The notes: generated by a model not told the origin, from the sequence alone. A DNA stretch of 64,000 bases from Pseudomonadota bacterium (GCA_023398955.1 JAEWRL010000082.1:8530-72529); one strand, 5' to 3'. Positions 37,284 through 45,648 are shown, numbered from the stretch's first letter. Made by a program: numbers and translations.

Positions 37284-38461
37284 TCACCCCGTTCAAGAAC
37301 CAGCATCTGTCCTACAGCCGTCTCAGCCGATTCGAGACCTGTCCTGCGTCCTACAAATTCCACTACGTTGAGAAGCAGAAGTCCGAACCAGGACTCCCGC
37401 TCCGCTTCGGCAAGGCGGTGCACGCCGCGCTCGAGGGGCTGCTGAAGGAATTCGTCGACGAGGAGCTGACGGGCGGACTCGCTGAAGAGCGTGCGCTGCA
37501 CTTCTTTCGAGAAGCGTGGACAGCTGAGGGACTGACCGGCGTCGACGTCTTCGAGGCGGGCATGAAGATCCTCCGCGACTTCATCCGCGACCAGGGCCAC
37601 GTCGATCACCGCGACGTGCTCGCGCTCGAGAAGGAGTTCCGGCTGCCAGTCGGACCGTTCACCGTGCTCGGTTTCATCGACCGCGTCGACTGGATCGACG
37701 ACGAGACGGTGGAGGTCATCGACTACAAGACCAACCACATGCTCTTCACCCGCGATGAGGTCGATACCTCGTTGCAGATGAGCCTGTACCACGTGGCAGC
37801 CACGCGCCTCTGGCCGTGGGTCAAGAAGGTGAAGCTGACCTTCTGGATGCTCCGGCACGGGATCAAGCAGGAGACCACCCGCACCGAGGAGCAGCTGGCG
37901 GACGCGCTCGCCTACGTGGAGACGCTCGGGCACCAGACGGAGAGCGCCACGGAGTTCCCGACGCGCCTGAACACCAACTGTTGCTACTGCGACCACCGCA
38001 AGCATTGCCCCGCCTACGAGGAGGCTCTCAAAGGCAAGCGCGAGTTCATCTGCGAGGACCTCGCCGATCTGGAAGCGGTCGCGAGGGAGCGCGAAGAGGT
38101 CGCTCAGCTCTCGAAGACGCTCTACGCCCGCAAGAACGAGCTGGAGGACATCCTCAAGACGCACCTGCAGCACAACGACGCGCTCGTGCTCGCCGGCGTC
38201 CGCTACCGGACGTTCGCCACGACGAGCCTCGACTACCCGCTGGAGCCGACGCTGTCGTTGCTGACCGAAGCGACGGGACGCTCGCGAGAGGAGCTCGTGG
38301 TTGAGCTCACCAGCGTCGAGAAGAAAGCCGTCGATGCCCTGCTGAAGAAGCTCGGCAAGAGCGAGGACAAGGCGCGTGTCTCCCTGCTGAAGGCGGAGCT
38401 CGAGGCACACGCCTCAAGGAAGTCCTCCCCGCGCCTCTGGGCGAAGAAGGAGGTGGCCTGA
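37280..38461 (+). CDS. RecB/Cas4-like PD-(D/E)XK exonuclease
   Basis: A 393-residue nuclease of the RecB/Cas4 type. The N-terminal YSRLSRFETCPASYKFHY and FGKAVHAALEGLL, the catalytic GFIDRVDWIDDETVEVIDYK (Asp and E-x-K type residues) and the C-terminal NTNCCYCDHRKHCPAYEE Cys cluster fit an Fe-S nuclease. The first Cys is in FETCPA. It is coupled to the genes on both sides. It probably processes DNA ends in phage recombination, alongside the DnaQ-like and resolvase genes next to it. Confidence 0.88.
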   Translation: MITPFKNQHLSYSRLSRFETCPASYKFHYVEKQKSEPGLPLRFGKAVHAALEGLLKEFVDEELTGGLAEERALHFFREAWTAEGLTGVDVFEAGMKILRDFIRDQGHVDHRDVLALEKEFRLPVGPFTVLGFIDRVDWIDDETVEVIDYKTNHMLFTRDEVDTSLQMSLYHVAATRLWPWVKKVKLTFWMLRHGIKQETTRTEEQLADALAYVETLGHQTESATEFPTRLNTNCCYCDHRKHCPAYEEALKGKREFICEDLADLEAVAREREEVAQLSKTLYARKNELEDILKTHLQHNDALVLAGVRYRTFATTSLDYPLEPTLSLLTEATGRSREELVVELTSVEKKAVDALLKKLGKSEDKARVSLLKAELEAHASRKSSPRLWAKKEVA

Positions 38462-39591
38462 TGTCCGCTGCGCTGCAGCTGACGGAGGTAGAGCCCACGA
38501 CCGAGGTGCCGACCGACCGCTCGCCGATCCTTCCGCCTCCAGCCAAGCCTCGCGATCTCGCCTTCGTCGACTTGGAGACGACGGGACTCGATCCGGAGCG
38601 CCACGACATCGTCGAAGTCGGCGTCGTGCGCGTCGACGGTCGCACACTGGAGGTGCTCGCCGAGCTCGAGCTCCGGGTGGCTCCCGTGCGCTTCGAGGAC
38701 GCCGACCCGGCGGCGCTAGCCGTCTCGGGCTTCGACCCCGCCGCGTGGACCGAGGCGGTTCCGCTCGCCGTTGCCCTGGGGCAGCTGGCGCCGCTCCTCT
38801 CCGGAGCGCTAGTCGCCGGCCACAACGTTGGCTTCGACTGGAGCTTCCTGGTGGCAGCCCATCGTCGCGCGGGTCTTCCTCTGCCGGAGGTCGACTACCA
38901 CCGCCTCGACGCGGCGAGTCTCGCCTGGACGCTCGCGTCCAACGGGGAGATCCGTTCCATGTCGCTTAACCCGGTGGCGGAGCACCTTGGGCTCGAACGA
39001 CCAACGCCTCACCGGGCGCTCGCCGACGCCCACTGCTCGCTCAACGTCGCTCGACGACTGCGAGAGCGCATGAAGGCCGGCGGTCGTCTCGCGTCCCTCG
39101 AAGGCGACGAGCAGCAGATCGCCGAGACGCTCCTCGCCCGCATGGGTGCGGGGCGGCGTCAGTACGGGTCGTGGAACGTTGGCGACGGTCGCGACTACCC
39201 CGCCGAGGCCTACGAGGAGGTGATCGATGGGCTGCACTACGTGGCAGCCGAACTCGTGCGACGGCGACGGGAGCAGCAGGACCGCCGACGGCGCATCTAC
39301 GTCTGCCATCCCTTCGGCGGCGATCCGAGCGGCAACGCCGACATCATCCGTCGGTTGTGCCGCGGAATCGTTGATGACGAGCAGGTCCCCATCGCGCCTC
39401 AGCTCTACCTGCCGGAGTTCATCGACGAGGAGCTGGAGCGCGAGCGTGCGCTCGACCTGTGCCTCGAGCTGGTGCGCAGCTGCGATGAGCTGCGCGTGTT
39501 CGGCAGCCGCATCACCGGCGGCATGCAGCGAGAGCTCGCGTTTGCCCGCGCGCTCAGGTTGCCCATCACCTTCGAGGAGGTGCTCTCATGA
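38461..39591 (+). CDS. DnaQ-like 3'-5' exonuclease fused to DUF4406/DUF7768-type domain
   Basis: A 376-residue two-domain protein. Residues ~35-205 form a DEDDh exonuclease: AFVDLETTGLDPERHDIVEV (ExoI), HNVGFDWSFL (ExoII) and HRALADAHC (ExoIII). Residues ~275-375 resemble the DUF4406/DUF7768 nucleoside-deoxyribosyltransferase-like domain: RIYVCHPFGGDPSGN, PIAPQLYLPEFIDEE, CDELRVFGSRITGGM. The stop and start overlap those of the neighbouring genes. The fusion suggests coupling of nucleotide handling to DNA degradation. Confidence 0.82.
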   Translation: MSAALQLTEVEPTTEVPTDRSPILPPPAKPRDLAFVDLETTGLDPERHDIVEVGVVRVDGRTLEVLAELELRVAPVRFEDADPAALAVSGFDPAAWTEAVPLAVALGQLAPLLSGALVAGHNVGFDWSFLVAAHRRAGLPLPEVDYHRLDAASLAWTLASNGEIRSMSLNPVAEHLGLERPTPHRALADAHCSLNVARRLRERMKAGGRLASLEGDEQQIAETLLARMGAGRRQYGSWNVGDGRDYPAEAYEEVIDGLHYVAAELVRRRREQQDRRRRIYVCHPFGGDPSGNADIIRRLCRGIVDDEQVPIAPQLYLPEFIDEELERERALDLCLELVRSCDELRVFGSRITGGMQRELAFARALRLPITFEEVLS

Positions 39592-39929
39592 CCTCCTCGG
39601 GGGCAGCTGCTCGCCGCAAGGGAGCTGATTTCGAGCGTGGGATTGTGCTGCGCTTCCGCGAGGCCATGCCCGACGCGGAGGTGCGTCGGGGGCTTCAGTC
39701 CCGCTCAGGAGCCGAGGTGGCTGATGTCGACCTCCCGTGCTTTTGGCCGGAGCTGAAGCGCCACAAGCGCACCAACCCGCGCGAGGCGCTGAGGCAAGCG
39801 GTGGAGACCTGCCCCAAGGGTCGGTGGCCCATCGGGATCTGCAAGGACGACGGCGAGCCGGCCTTCGTGGTCATGGGGCTCGACGACTTCCTCGACCTCG
39901 TCAGCGAGTGGTGGGAGGCGCGGCAGTGA
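39588..39929 (+). CDS. Holliday-junction resolvase-like small nuclease
   Basis: A 113-residue protein with the arrangement of archaeal-type Hjc or phage resolvases: RKGADFERGIVLRFREAMP, then VRRGLQSRSGAEVADVDLP and FWPELKRHK, giving E, D and E-x-K catalytic positions. It overlaps both neighbours by 4 bases. It is likely to resolve recombination or replication intermediates before packaging. Confidence 0.72.
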   Translation: MTSSGAAARRKGADFERGIVLRFREAMPDAEVRRGLQSRSGAEVADVDLPCFWPELKRHKRTNPREALRQAVETCPKGRWPIGICKDDGEPAFVVMGLDDFLDLVSEWWEARQ

Positions 39930-40705
39930 GCTCGTTCCGCGCTCTCATCGAGCGGGTTCGCGTGGAGACGCTCGCCCGCTCACGGCGGCCTTTCGACGAG
40001 GCCAAGCGCCATCAACCGGCGCTCGCGCCTCACGCCACGCTATCGGCGCTCCTGACGACGATGGGCGACGAACGCGAGGCGACCTACCCAGAGCGGGAAG
40101 CGATCACCCGGGCGCTGATGGAGGAGCACCGGCGGACCTGCGATGGCCGCTGGGCGTCGGTGCTCGTGCTCGCGTACTTCCCGATGCTCAGTCGCCTTCG
40201 GCACCGCCTGGTGAGTTCATCGGTTGCGCGCGATGAGCTCGACCAGATCGTGCTCACCTCCTTCGTCACCTCGGTGGCGGAGGTGCCGCTGGAGCTCGAC
40301 CGGATGCCGATGCGACTGCGTCAGCGCACCGAGAGGCAGGTCTTCGGCTTCCTGCGCAAGGAGTGGGCCGAGTACCACCCCGGTGCGGAGCCCGACCAGC
40401 TCGCGATCTACGGAACGGAGAGCATCGTGCAGCGTCGCATCGAGGAGACCGACGAGCTGCTTCTGGATCTGTCACTGCTGCTTGACCGCGCGGTCGCCCA
40501 AGGGATCCCCGAGAGCAGCCTGGAGGTCATCGAGGCCACAGTGCTCAAGCGGGAGCTGCTGCGCGAGTACGTGACCCGCCTTGTTCCCAACGACGCCGAG
40601 GAGTGGGAGCGCACCTACCAACGGCTGAAGCGGCAGCGAAGTCGCGCCATGGAACGTCTTCGTGCCCTCTTGGTGTCCCCTGTTGCTGAGGCCGCAGGCT
40701 TCTGA
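39926..40705 (+). CDS. Sigma-like transcription factor candidate
   Basis: A 259-residue protein starting at GTG 39926 (GTGA overlap with the resolvase gene). The middle, LVLAYFPMLSRLRHRLVSSS then ELDQIVLTSFVTSVAEVP, resembles sigma region 2. The C-terminus, YQRLKRQRSRAMERLRALL, resembles the end of region 4. No complete HTH is clear. As the second sigma-like gene of the element it could direct late transcription. Assignment is moderate. Confidence 0.48.
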   Translation: MSSFRALIERVRVETLARSRRPFDEAKRHQPALAPHATLSALLTTMGDEREATYPEREAITRALMEEHRRTCDGRWASVLVLAYFPMLSRLRHRLVSSSVARDELDQIVLTSFVTSVAEVPLELDRMPMRLRQRTERQVFGFLRKEWAEYHPGAEPDQLAIYGTESIVQRRIEETDELLLDLSLLLDRAVAQGIPESSLEVIEATVLKRELLREYVTRLVPNDAEEWERTYQRLKRQRSRAMERLRALLVSPVAEAAGF

Positions 40706-40715
40706 AGAGGTAGCC

Positions 40716-41765
40716 ATGTCGACACCACCCAAGAAGCGCGGGCGACCGCCGAAGCTCAAGGGAGCGAAGATCCCCTACGACGAAGTGGACCGTCTCCTCG
40801 TCGAGGGCGAGCTGGTGGATGGGCCCGATGGTCAGCAGCGCATCTGGCTCACCCAGCGCGACATCGCCGAGCGCTTCGGCGTCTCTCCCGGACTCATCGG
40901 CGCCTACGCGAAGCGCATGAAGACGCAGATGCGCAAGCTCGCCCTTCAGTCGGGCACGACGTTGCCGCCCCGCACGTTGGCGGACACGGAAGCGGGGACC
41001 GATGACGACTCCACGGACGACCCATCAGATGCGCCCAAGCGCCGCCCCGGCCGGCCACGCAAGTCGGAGGCGCCGCTCATCTCGATCGAGGAGCTGGACC
41101 GACTGCTCGTGTACGGCGAGGTCGTGCAGACCGAGGACGGCGCCTCGACCACGCGCTACCCAACCTACAGGGAGCTGGCCGAGCGCTACAACGTCGCCCT
41201 CAGCTACATCTCCTCCTACGTGAAGAGCCACAACTGCGTGCGCCGTCGCGAGGATGCGAAGACACGGGTGGCGCTTCGCGTCGACGAGAAGCTCATCGAG
41301 AAGCGTGCCGAAGCGATCGCCGTCGGTCGTGACGACGTCGTCCGCCTCATCGACGAGTTCCTGCTCGGTTTCGAGAAGGCGCTTCGGGAGGGGCGCGTCC
41401 GCTCCGACAACCCGACTGATGTGAACACCTTCGTGCGCCTCAAGGAGTTCATCATGGGCGGCGCCGACTCCAGACAGGAACTCCATGCGGCGCTGTCGTT
41501 GGAGAGCATCCAGCAACGCTACGCACGGATGCTCAAGCTCCAGCGGGCCGCGCCCGAACTGACCGGGATGGTGGACGCCACGCCGCGCCCGCAATTGAGC
41601 AGCGCGGGAGAATCGAACAAGGGCGTCGCTGTCCTGTTTTCCACCCCCTGCTCACTTCCTGAAGAGGCCATGTCCCCGCCGCTCGTCATCGACGTTCCCG
41701 CTGAAAAACCAGACGAAACGGGCACTTCGGCTCTGCTCACTTCCTGCACGGAGGGCGAAAAATGA
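40716..41765 (+). CDS. AT-hook/HTH DNA-binding protein, probable small terminase
   Basis: A 349-residue protein with two AT-hook motifs (KKRGRPPKLKG near the start, KRRPGRPRKSE near residue 110). Each is followed by a DEVDRLL/EELDRLL segment and an HTH (LTQRDIAERFGVSPGLIGAY; YRELAERYNVALSYISSYV), so the N-terminal half is an internal duplication. A helical C-terminal part follows. Its place two genes before the large terminase and the DNA-binding repeats suggest the small terminase subunit. It starts at ATG 40716 after GAAGAGG. Confidence 0.62.
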   Translation: MSTPPKKRGRPPKLKGAKIPYDEVDRLLVEGELVDGPDGQQRIWLTQRDIAERFGVSPGLIGAYAKRMKTQMRKLALQSGTTLPPRTLADTEAGTDDDSTDDPSDAPKRRPGRPRKSEAPLISIEELDRLLVYGEVVQTEDGASTTRYPTYRELAERYNVALSYISSYVKSHNCVRRREDAKTRVALRVDEKLIEKRAEAIAVGRDDVVRLIDEFLLGFEKALREGRVRSDNPTDVNTFVRLKEFIMGGADSRQELHAALSLESIQQRYARMLKLQRAAPELTGMVDATPRPQLSSAGESNKGVAVLFSTPCSLPEEAMSPPLVIDVPAEKPDETGTSALLTSCTEGEK

Positions 41766-41974
41766 GCGTCCATTTACCGCACGAAGAAGTGAGCACGGTG
41801 CTGAAATTGGCCCGCGAAGTCGCGCTTCAGCTCGACGCTGACAGCAACCGCGACGAGGACTACGTGGAGGTCCGGCTGCTGCGTGCCGTCGAGGCGCTCG
41901 AGCGGCGCGTGCTCGCGCAGGACTCCGCTGACGTTGGCCCGTGTCGCGCTGCCAGCGAGGAGCGCGCGTCGTGA
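41762..41974 (+). CDS. Small hypothetical protein after small terminase
   Basis: A 70-residue, mostly helical protein (VSTVLKLAREVALQLDAD...). The ATG overlaps the preceding stop (ATGA). The start region itself contains a GAAAAATGAGC repeat copy. No family recognised. Confidence 0.55.
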   Translation: MSVHLPHEEVSTVLKLAREVALQLDADSNRDEDYVEVRLLRAVEALERRVLAQDSADVGPCRAASEERAS

Positions 41975-42054
41975 GCGCTGCTCACTTTCGGGCGAACACA
42001 GGCGGCGCCCCTGGCCAACGCTCGCGCTCGCGCTCCGTCCAGGCGCCGGACCCG

Positions 42055-42078
42055 AGCTGTTCAGACGTCGGAACAGCT
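42055..42078. repeat. 24-base near-palindrome, copy 2
   Basis: AGCTGTTC, GACGTC-centred core, GAACAGCT. It is the exact reverse complement of 26076-26099 and is noncoding here. Confidence 0.75.
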
Positions 42079-42104
42079 GGGTGGCGTACCGCCGGTAAGA
42101 GAGA

Positions 42105-42195
42105 AAAGCGGCCATTCGCTTCCCCCGTGCGCGTCGGTCTCCGCGGGTTCTGGCGTCTCCTCGGCGCCCGATTCTCGGAAGCCAATGGCCGCTTT
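42105..42195. repeat. Inverted repeat, 19-base arms
   Basis: AAAGCGGCCATTCGCTTCC (42105-42123) and GGAAGCCAATGGCCGCTTT (42177-42195) pair with one mismatch around a 53-base loop. The arms bracket a GC-rich segment. This could be a small inverted-repeat element or an RNA/DNA hairpin. Confidence 0.65.
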
Positions 42196-42579
42196 CCCTG
42201 GTGTGCGGGGGAGGCGGCGCTGGGCTTTCGTGGAGGGTGGACTCGCCTCTCGCCGCGGCGTCGGCACCCATGCCTACAAGCTGCCCCAGGGTGGGGGGGA
42301 GGGTCCGACTTCCTGGCCGATTCGCGCGCCCCTCAGGGTGTCTGGGGGGCATTTCGAGAGCGGCAATTTTCAGAAAATGAGCAGGCCCAGATTTTGGAAC
42401 AGGACGCCCCTCGCGAAAGTGAGCAAGGGGCCCTGTGCATTTTCACTCTGCAAGTGCCTCTGGAAAATGAGCAGACCCCTCGACGGGGTCCCGAGAAAGT
42501 GAGCGAGCGCCCTTCGGGGCCCGTGCTCACTTTCTTGTTCTGGCTTCTGCTCACCTCCCGCGGACAGGTTCAACGGGCG

Positions 42580-43194
42580 TCAGCAGGGCAGCTCCTGGAC
42601 CGCGCGCACGAGCTCGTCGTCGGAGGGGTGCGTGTAGATCGAGGTGGTCATGATCGACTTGTGCCGCGCGAAGCGCTGCGTGAGCCGGATGTCCTTCGTG
42701 CGCCGGTACACGCCGCTACAGGCCGTGTGCCTCAGCGCATGCACGTTGAAGCGACGCTCGAGGCCAGCTCGTTCCTGCCACTTGTGGAAGGCGTGCCGCA
42801 GCTGCCGCGCCGAGAGCCGACGGCCGAGGCGGCTGAGGAAGAGCGGATCGCTCGGGGCCAGATCTCCGTCGCGCTGGCGAACACGGTAGAGCCGGTCGAG
42901 CTTGGCGCGCACCGTGTCCGAGAGGACCACTTCCTGGGGCGCGGGCTCCTGCGCCGAGCGCTTGAAGACGCGCAGGGCGATGTGACGTCGCGCGCGTCCG
43001 CGCTGGTCGAAGACGTCGCCGATGTCGAGGGCAAGCAGCTCGTGCTCGCGGAGCCCCGTTGCCGCCGCGAGACTGATGATGACGTGGTCGCGGAATCCGT
43101 CGCGGTGCTCGCCGGAGGCCTTGAGCACGGCGGCGAGCTCCTGGTCAGTCATGGTGCGGGCGGGACGGGTGACGGTCTGGGCGTAGCTGGTCAT
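42580..43194 (-). CDS. Catalytic-domain-only tyrosine recombinase
   Basis: A 204-residue tyrosine recombinase. Catalytic residues are visible: Arg in ATGLREHELLAL, HxxR in HALRHTACSGVY, and the Tyr in TTSIYTHPSDD preceded by ARHKS. The N-terminal arm and core-binding domains of phage integrases are missing, so it is either a minimal recombinase or a truncated one. It is encoded against the packaging operon, between the small-terminase-like and large-terminase genes. With a serine recombinase at the left end, its role in integration is unclear. Confidence 0.85.
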   Translation of the reverse strand: MTSYAQTVTRPARTMTDQELAAVLKASGEHRDGFRDHVIISLAAATGLREHELLALDIGDVFDQRGRARRHIALRVFKRSAQEPAPQEVVLSDTVRAKLDRLYRVRQRDGDLAPSDPLFLSRLGRRLSARQLRHAFHKWQERAGLERRFNVHALRHTACSGVYRRTKDIRLTQRFARHKSIMTTSIYTHPSDDELVRAVQELPC

Positions 43195-43208
43195 GAGGCT
43201 CCTCGGCG

Positions 43209-44714
43209 GTGGCGGACGGACCCATACAGGCTTCCACTGCGCCCACAGGCAAGGGCCATCGCGACGAGGGGGAAACCCGCGTGACGCTCGGGATCGTCAA
43301 GCGAACGGAGGAGGAGTTCGCTGAGTGGATCGGCACGGAGTGGGGCTTCGTCGAAGGGCTACTGACCTACGACGACGAACCTGTCGTGCTTGATGCCTAC
43401 CAGCTCGGGTTCCTCCAGAACCGCGGCCGCTTCCGCTGGGTCACCAAGAGCCGGCAGGTGGGCTTCTCTTTCCTCTTCGCGCTGGAGGCGCTCGCCCGGT
43501 GTCACCTCCGCGAGAAGCACACCGGCGTGTTCGTGAGCTACAACCTGGACGACGCCAAAGAGAAGATCCTGATCGCGCGCCAGGTCCACGAGGAGCTGCC
43601 GCTGGCCTACCAGAAGCGGCTCGTCGTCGATTCGAAGACGGAGCTCTCCTTCGAGTCCAACGGCACGACCAAGCGCATCTCCCGCATCCTGTCGCACCCG
43701 TCGAAGGCCCCACGTGGCAAGAAGGGCGACGTCTACCTCGACGAGCTCGCGCACTACGTGAACGACCGCGAGGTGTACCGGGGGTCGACGGCGCTCATCC
43801 TCCGCTCCAACGGGCAGCTCACCGGCTGCAGTACCCCCCTCGGGCGGCGCGGCATCTTCTGGGAAATTGCGAACGAGGAGCTGCGGAAGTATCCGCACCA
43901 CAAGCGGCAGTTCGTACCCTGGTGGCTGTGCCGTTTCTTCTGTGTGGACGTGACCGGCGCAGCCAAGCGCGCGCCGTTCATGCCTACCCAGGAGCGCGTG
44001 GTCCAATTCGGACGCCCGACGCTGCTGGAGCAGTTCGACTCGCTCCCCCTCGAGGACTTCCAGCAGGAGTTCGAGGGCACCTTCGTCGACGAGAGCTACA
44101 GCTTCTACCCCTACGAGCTCATCCTCCCCTGCACGAGTGAAGACCTCGTCGTGTACGACGAGCCCACCAGCGTGAAGAAGCCCGAGGGGCGCATCGTCGT
44201 GGGCTTCGATGTCGGGCGCACCCGGGACCGCTCCGAGCTCGCCGTGTTCGAAGAGATCGAGGGCCGCTTCACCTGCCGGATGCTGAAAAGCTTCGAGGGC
44301 ACCCCCTTCGCCGAGCAGGAAGCGGAGCTACGCCGGCTCCTTGGGGAACTACCCGTCGCCCGGCTCTCCATCGACAAGAGCGGCATCGGCATGAACCTCG
44401 CCGAGAACCTCGCCCGCGACTTCCCCCAGGTCGTCGGCGAGAACTTCACCAACGACGCCAAGGAGCGCTGGGCCACCGACTTCAAGATCCTGCTCCAGCG
44501 CCGCGATGTGACGCTCCCCCGCGACCGGGAGCTGGTCAGCCAGGTCCACGCCATCAAGCGCCGCGTGCTCCCCTCCGGCAAGGTCAGCTTCGACGCCGAG
44601 CGGAACGCCAAGGGCCACGCCGACAAGTTCTGGGCGGTGGCGCTGGCGTGTCAGAAGGAGCGCGATACGGGGAAGCCGCGGACGGGGGAGATCGGGGTGC
44701 GGGTTATTGGGTAG
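43209..44714 (+). CDS. Terminase large subunit
   Basis: A 501-residue packaging motor protein. The ATPase P-loop is atypical: WVTKSRQVGFSF, where Phe stands at the usual Lys, as in some Mu gp28-like terminases. Walker B is GDVYLDELAHY and LTGCSTP follows. The nuclease domain starts at VGFDVGRTRDRSELAV, with SIDKSGIGMNLAE and KGHADKFWAVALA near the end. Start GTG 43209 is taken; GTG 43281 behind GAGGGGGAAACC is an alternative. It would cut and pump element DNA into the prohead. Confidence 0.87.
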   Translation: MADGPIQASTAPTGKGHRDEGETRVTLGIVKRTEEEFAEWIGTEWGFVEGLLTYDDEPVVLDAYQLGFLQNRGRFRWVTKSRQVGFSFLFALEALARCHLREKHTGVFVSYNLDDAKEKILIARQVHEELPLAYQKRLVVDSKTELSFESNGTTKRISRILSHPSKAPRGKKGDVYLDELAHYVNDREVYRGSTALILRSNGQLTGCSTPLGRRGIFWEIANEELRKYPHHKRQFVPWWLCRFFCVDVTGAAKRAPFMPTQERVVQFGRPTLLEQFDSLPLEDFQQEFEGTFVDESYSFYPYELILPCTSEDLVVYDEPTSVKKPEGRIVVGFDVGRTRDRSELAVFEEIEGRFTCRMLKSFEGTPFAEQEAELRRLLGELPVARLSIDKSGIGMNLAENLARDFPQVVGENFTNDAKERWATDFKILLQRRDVTLPRDRELVSQVHAIKRRVLPSGKVSFDAERNAKGHADKFWAVALACQKERDTGKPRTGEIGVRVIG

Positions 44715-45648
44715 CGCTGTCTGGCCGCGTGGCCTCTTCGAGAATGTCGATGTAGCTGTTCAGGCAGTCACGAAAGCTGTCGTACTCGTCGGTCGGCACG
44801 GTGATCTTGCTGTTGTCGAGGTGTAGCTTGAGCGCAACGGTTGCGAAGATCCAAGCTGAGTGATCGGGTAGGTCAGCCAAATGTCGATCGAGCAAGTTGA
44901 ACAGCCTGTCGAAGTGCCTTGGATGCTTCCTCCCGCCTGCCTCACCGGAATGGACTGATCGAGCAGTCATCGCGAGCATTGCGATCGATGCCCCGGCTGC
45001 GCGTTTCGTCATGAAGAGGCTTTCCAGCGGAACTCCATCCAGGATCCATTCAGCGGCTGCAGCGTCGGCTTGCTTCTCCTGGTCGAGAGTATCTGTACCC
45101 TCGTCGGCGGAGTGTTGCAGTCGATGGTGAGCAAGTTCGTGATGAAGGATGAACCCAACAGCAATGAGGCAAAGCTCGTCTGCAACCGATGCTCTGGTTC
45201 CGAGCCGGCGCGGCAGGCGGCTTGGCAATAGGTTGGCCGGGAGAGGCGCGCCCCCGTCGTCGAGCCAGTCCTGCAGCGCCCACTTGAGCAGCTTCATCGC
45301 GTCGGCTACTTCTGGCGGCTGCGTCAAGTCCGCAGGCTTTCGGTCGTTTGGGTCTCGAGCAGCATAGACTCCGTCGAAAAGAACGACATACGCGTACGCA
45401 GCACACCAGAAGAGCTCGAGAACGCGGAACGAGATGTGGATCTCGTTGTTGGCAGGCACGTAATGGGCGATCCAACGGGCGTCGCCTCGAACAACAATTG
45501 CGACACCCTGTAGCGCCTGTGTGGTCGCGGCCGTCTGCTCCGGGGCGATATTTATCATCGACGCGGGGACAAGCTCGAGCATATCCCGAAGCGGGGATGT
45601 GATTGGCGACGGAACCACAACGCGAATCTGCCCGGGCTTCATACTCAT
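44704..45648 (-). CDS. Lit-like (peptidase U49) metalloprotease, possible exclusion gene
   Basis: A 314-residue protein with a zinc protease site HHELAHHRLQH near residue 165, followed by a second acidic site, EKQADAAAAEWIL. This pattern is that of the Lit/peptidase U49 group. E. coli Lit, from a defective prophage, cleaves EF-Tu on phage infection and stops growth. It is encoded opposite to the packaging and head genes, overlapping the terminase 3' end by 11 bases, as expected of an independently expressed moron. Start ATG 45648 (or 45642). Confidence 0.68.
   Translation of the reverse strand: MSMKPGQIRVVVPSPITSPLRDMLELVPASMINIAPEQTAATTQALQGVAIVVRGDARWIAHYVPANNEIHISFRVLELFWCAAYAYVVLFDGVYAARDPNDRKPADLTQPPEVADAMKLLKWALQDWLDDGGAPLPANLLPSRLPRRLGTRASVADELCLIAVGFILHHELAHHRLQHSADEGTDTLDQEKQADAAAAEWILDGVPLESLFMTKRAAGASIAMLAMTARSVHSGEAGGRKHPRHFDRLFNLLDRHLADLPDHSAWIFATVALKLHLDNSKITVPTDEYDSFRDCLNSYIDILEEATRPDSATQ

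Larger units (their letters stand above)
41650..42558. repeat. Dispersed GAAA(A/G)TGAGC repeats, candidate packaging site
   Basis: Copies of GAAA(A/G)TGAGC or its complement GCTCACTTTC lie at 41980-41989, 42373-42384, 42415-42426, 42463-42474, 42495-42506 and 42525-42534. Degenerate copies lie at 41650-41657, 41735-41744, 41786-41795 and 42549-42558. The cluster spans the 3' end of the small-terminase-like gene, the 70-residue gene and the gap before the integrase. It is a candidate pac/cos recognition or regulator-binding array. Confidence 0.6.
41975..42579. other. Repeat-rich gap between small terminase and integrase
   Basis: This 605-base stretch has no convincing gene. It holds a 24-base near-palindrome (42055-42078), a long inverted repeat (42105-42195) and most of the GAAA(A/G)TGAGC copies. 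GC-rich palindromic segments occur throughout. It is best read as a regulatory or packaging region, possibly with insertion remnants. Confidence 0.5.

Noticed and set aside
41650..42558. GAAA(A/G)TGAGC copies as a CRISPR array
   Set aside because: Spacing is irregular, copies occur in both orientations and the unit is only about 10 bases; no cas genes are present (the Cas4-like nuclease is a phage RecB-type gene).
41883..42573. Several ORFs in the repeat-rich gap before the integrase
   Set aside because: They run through palindromes and GAAA(A/G)TGAGC repeats, change frame freely and look like shadows of noncoding DNA.
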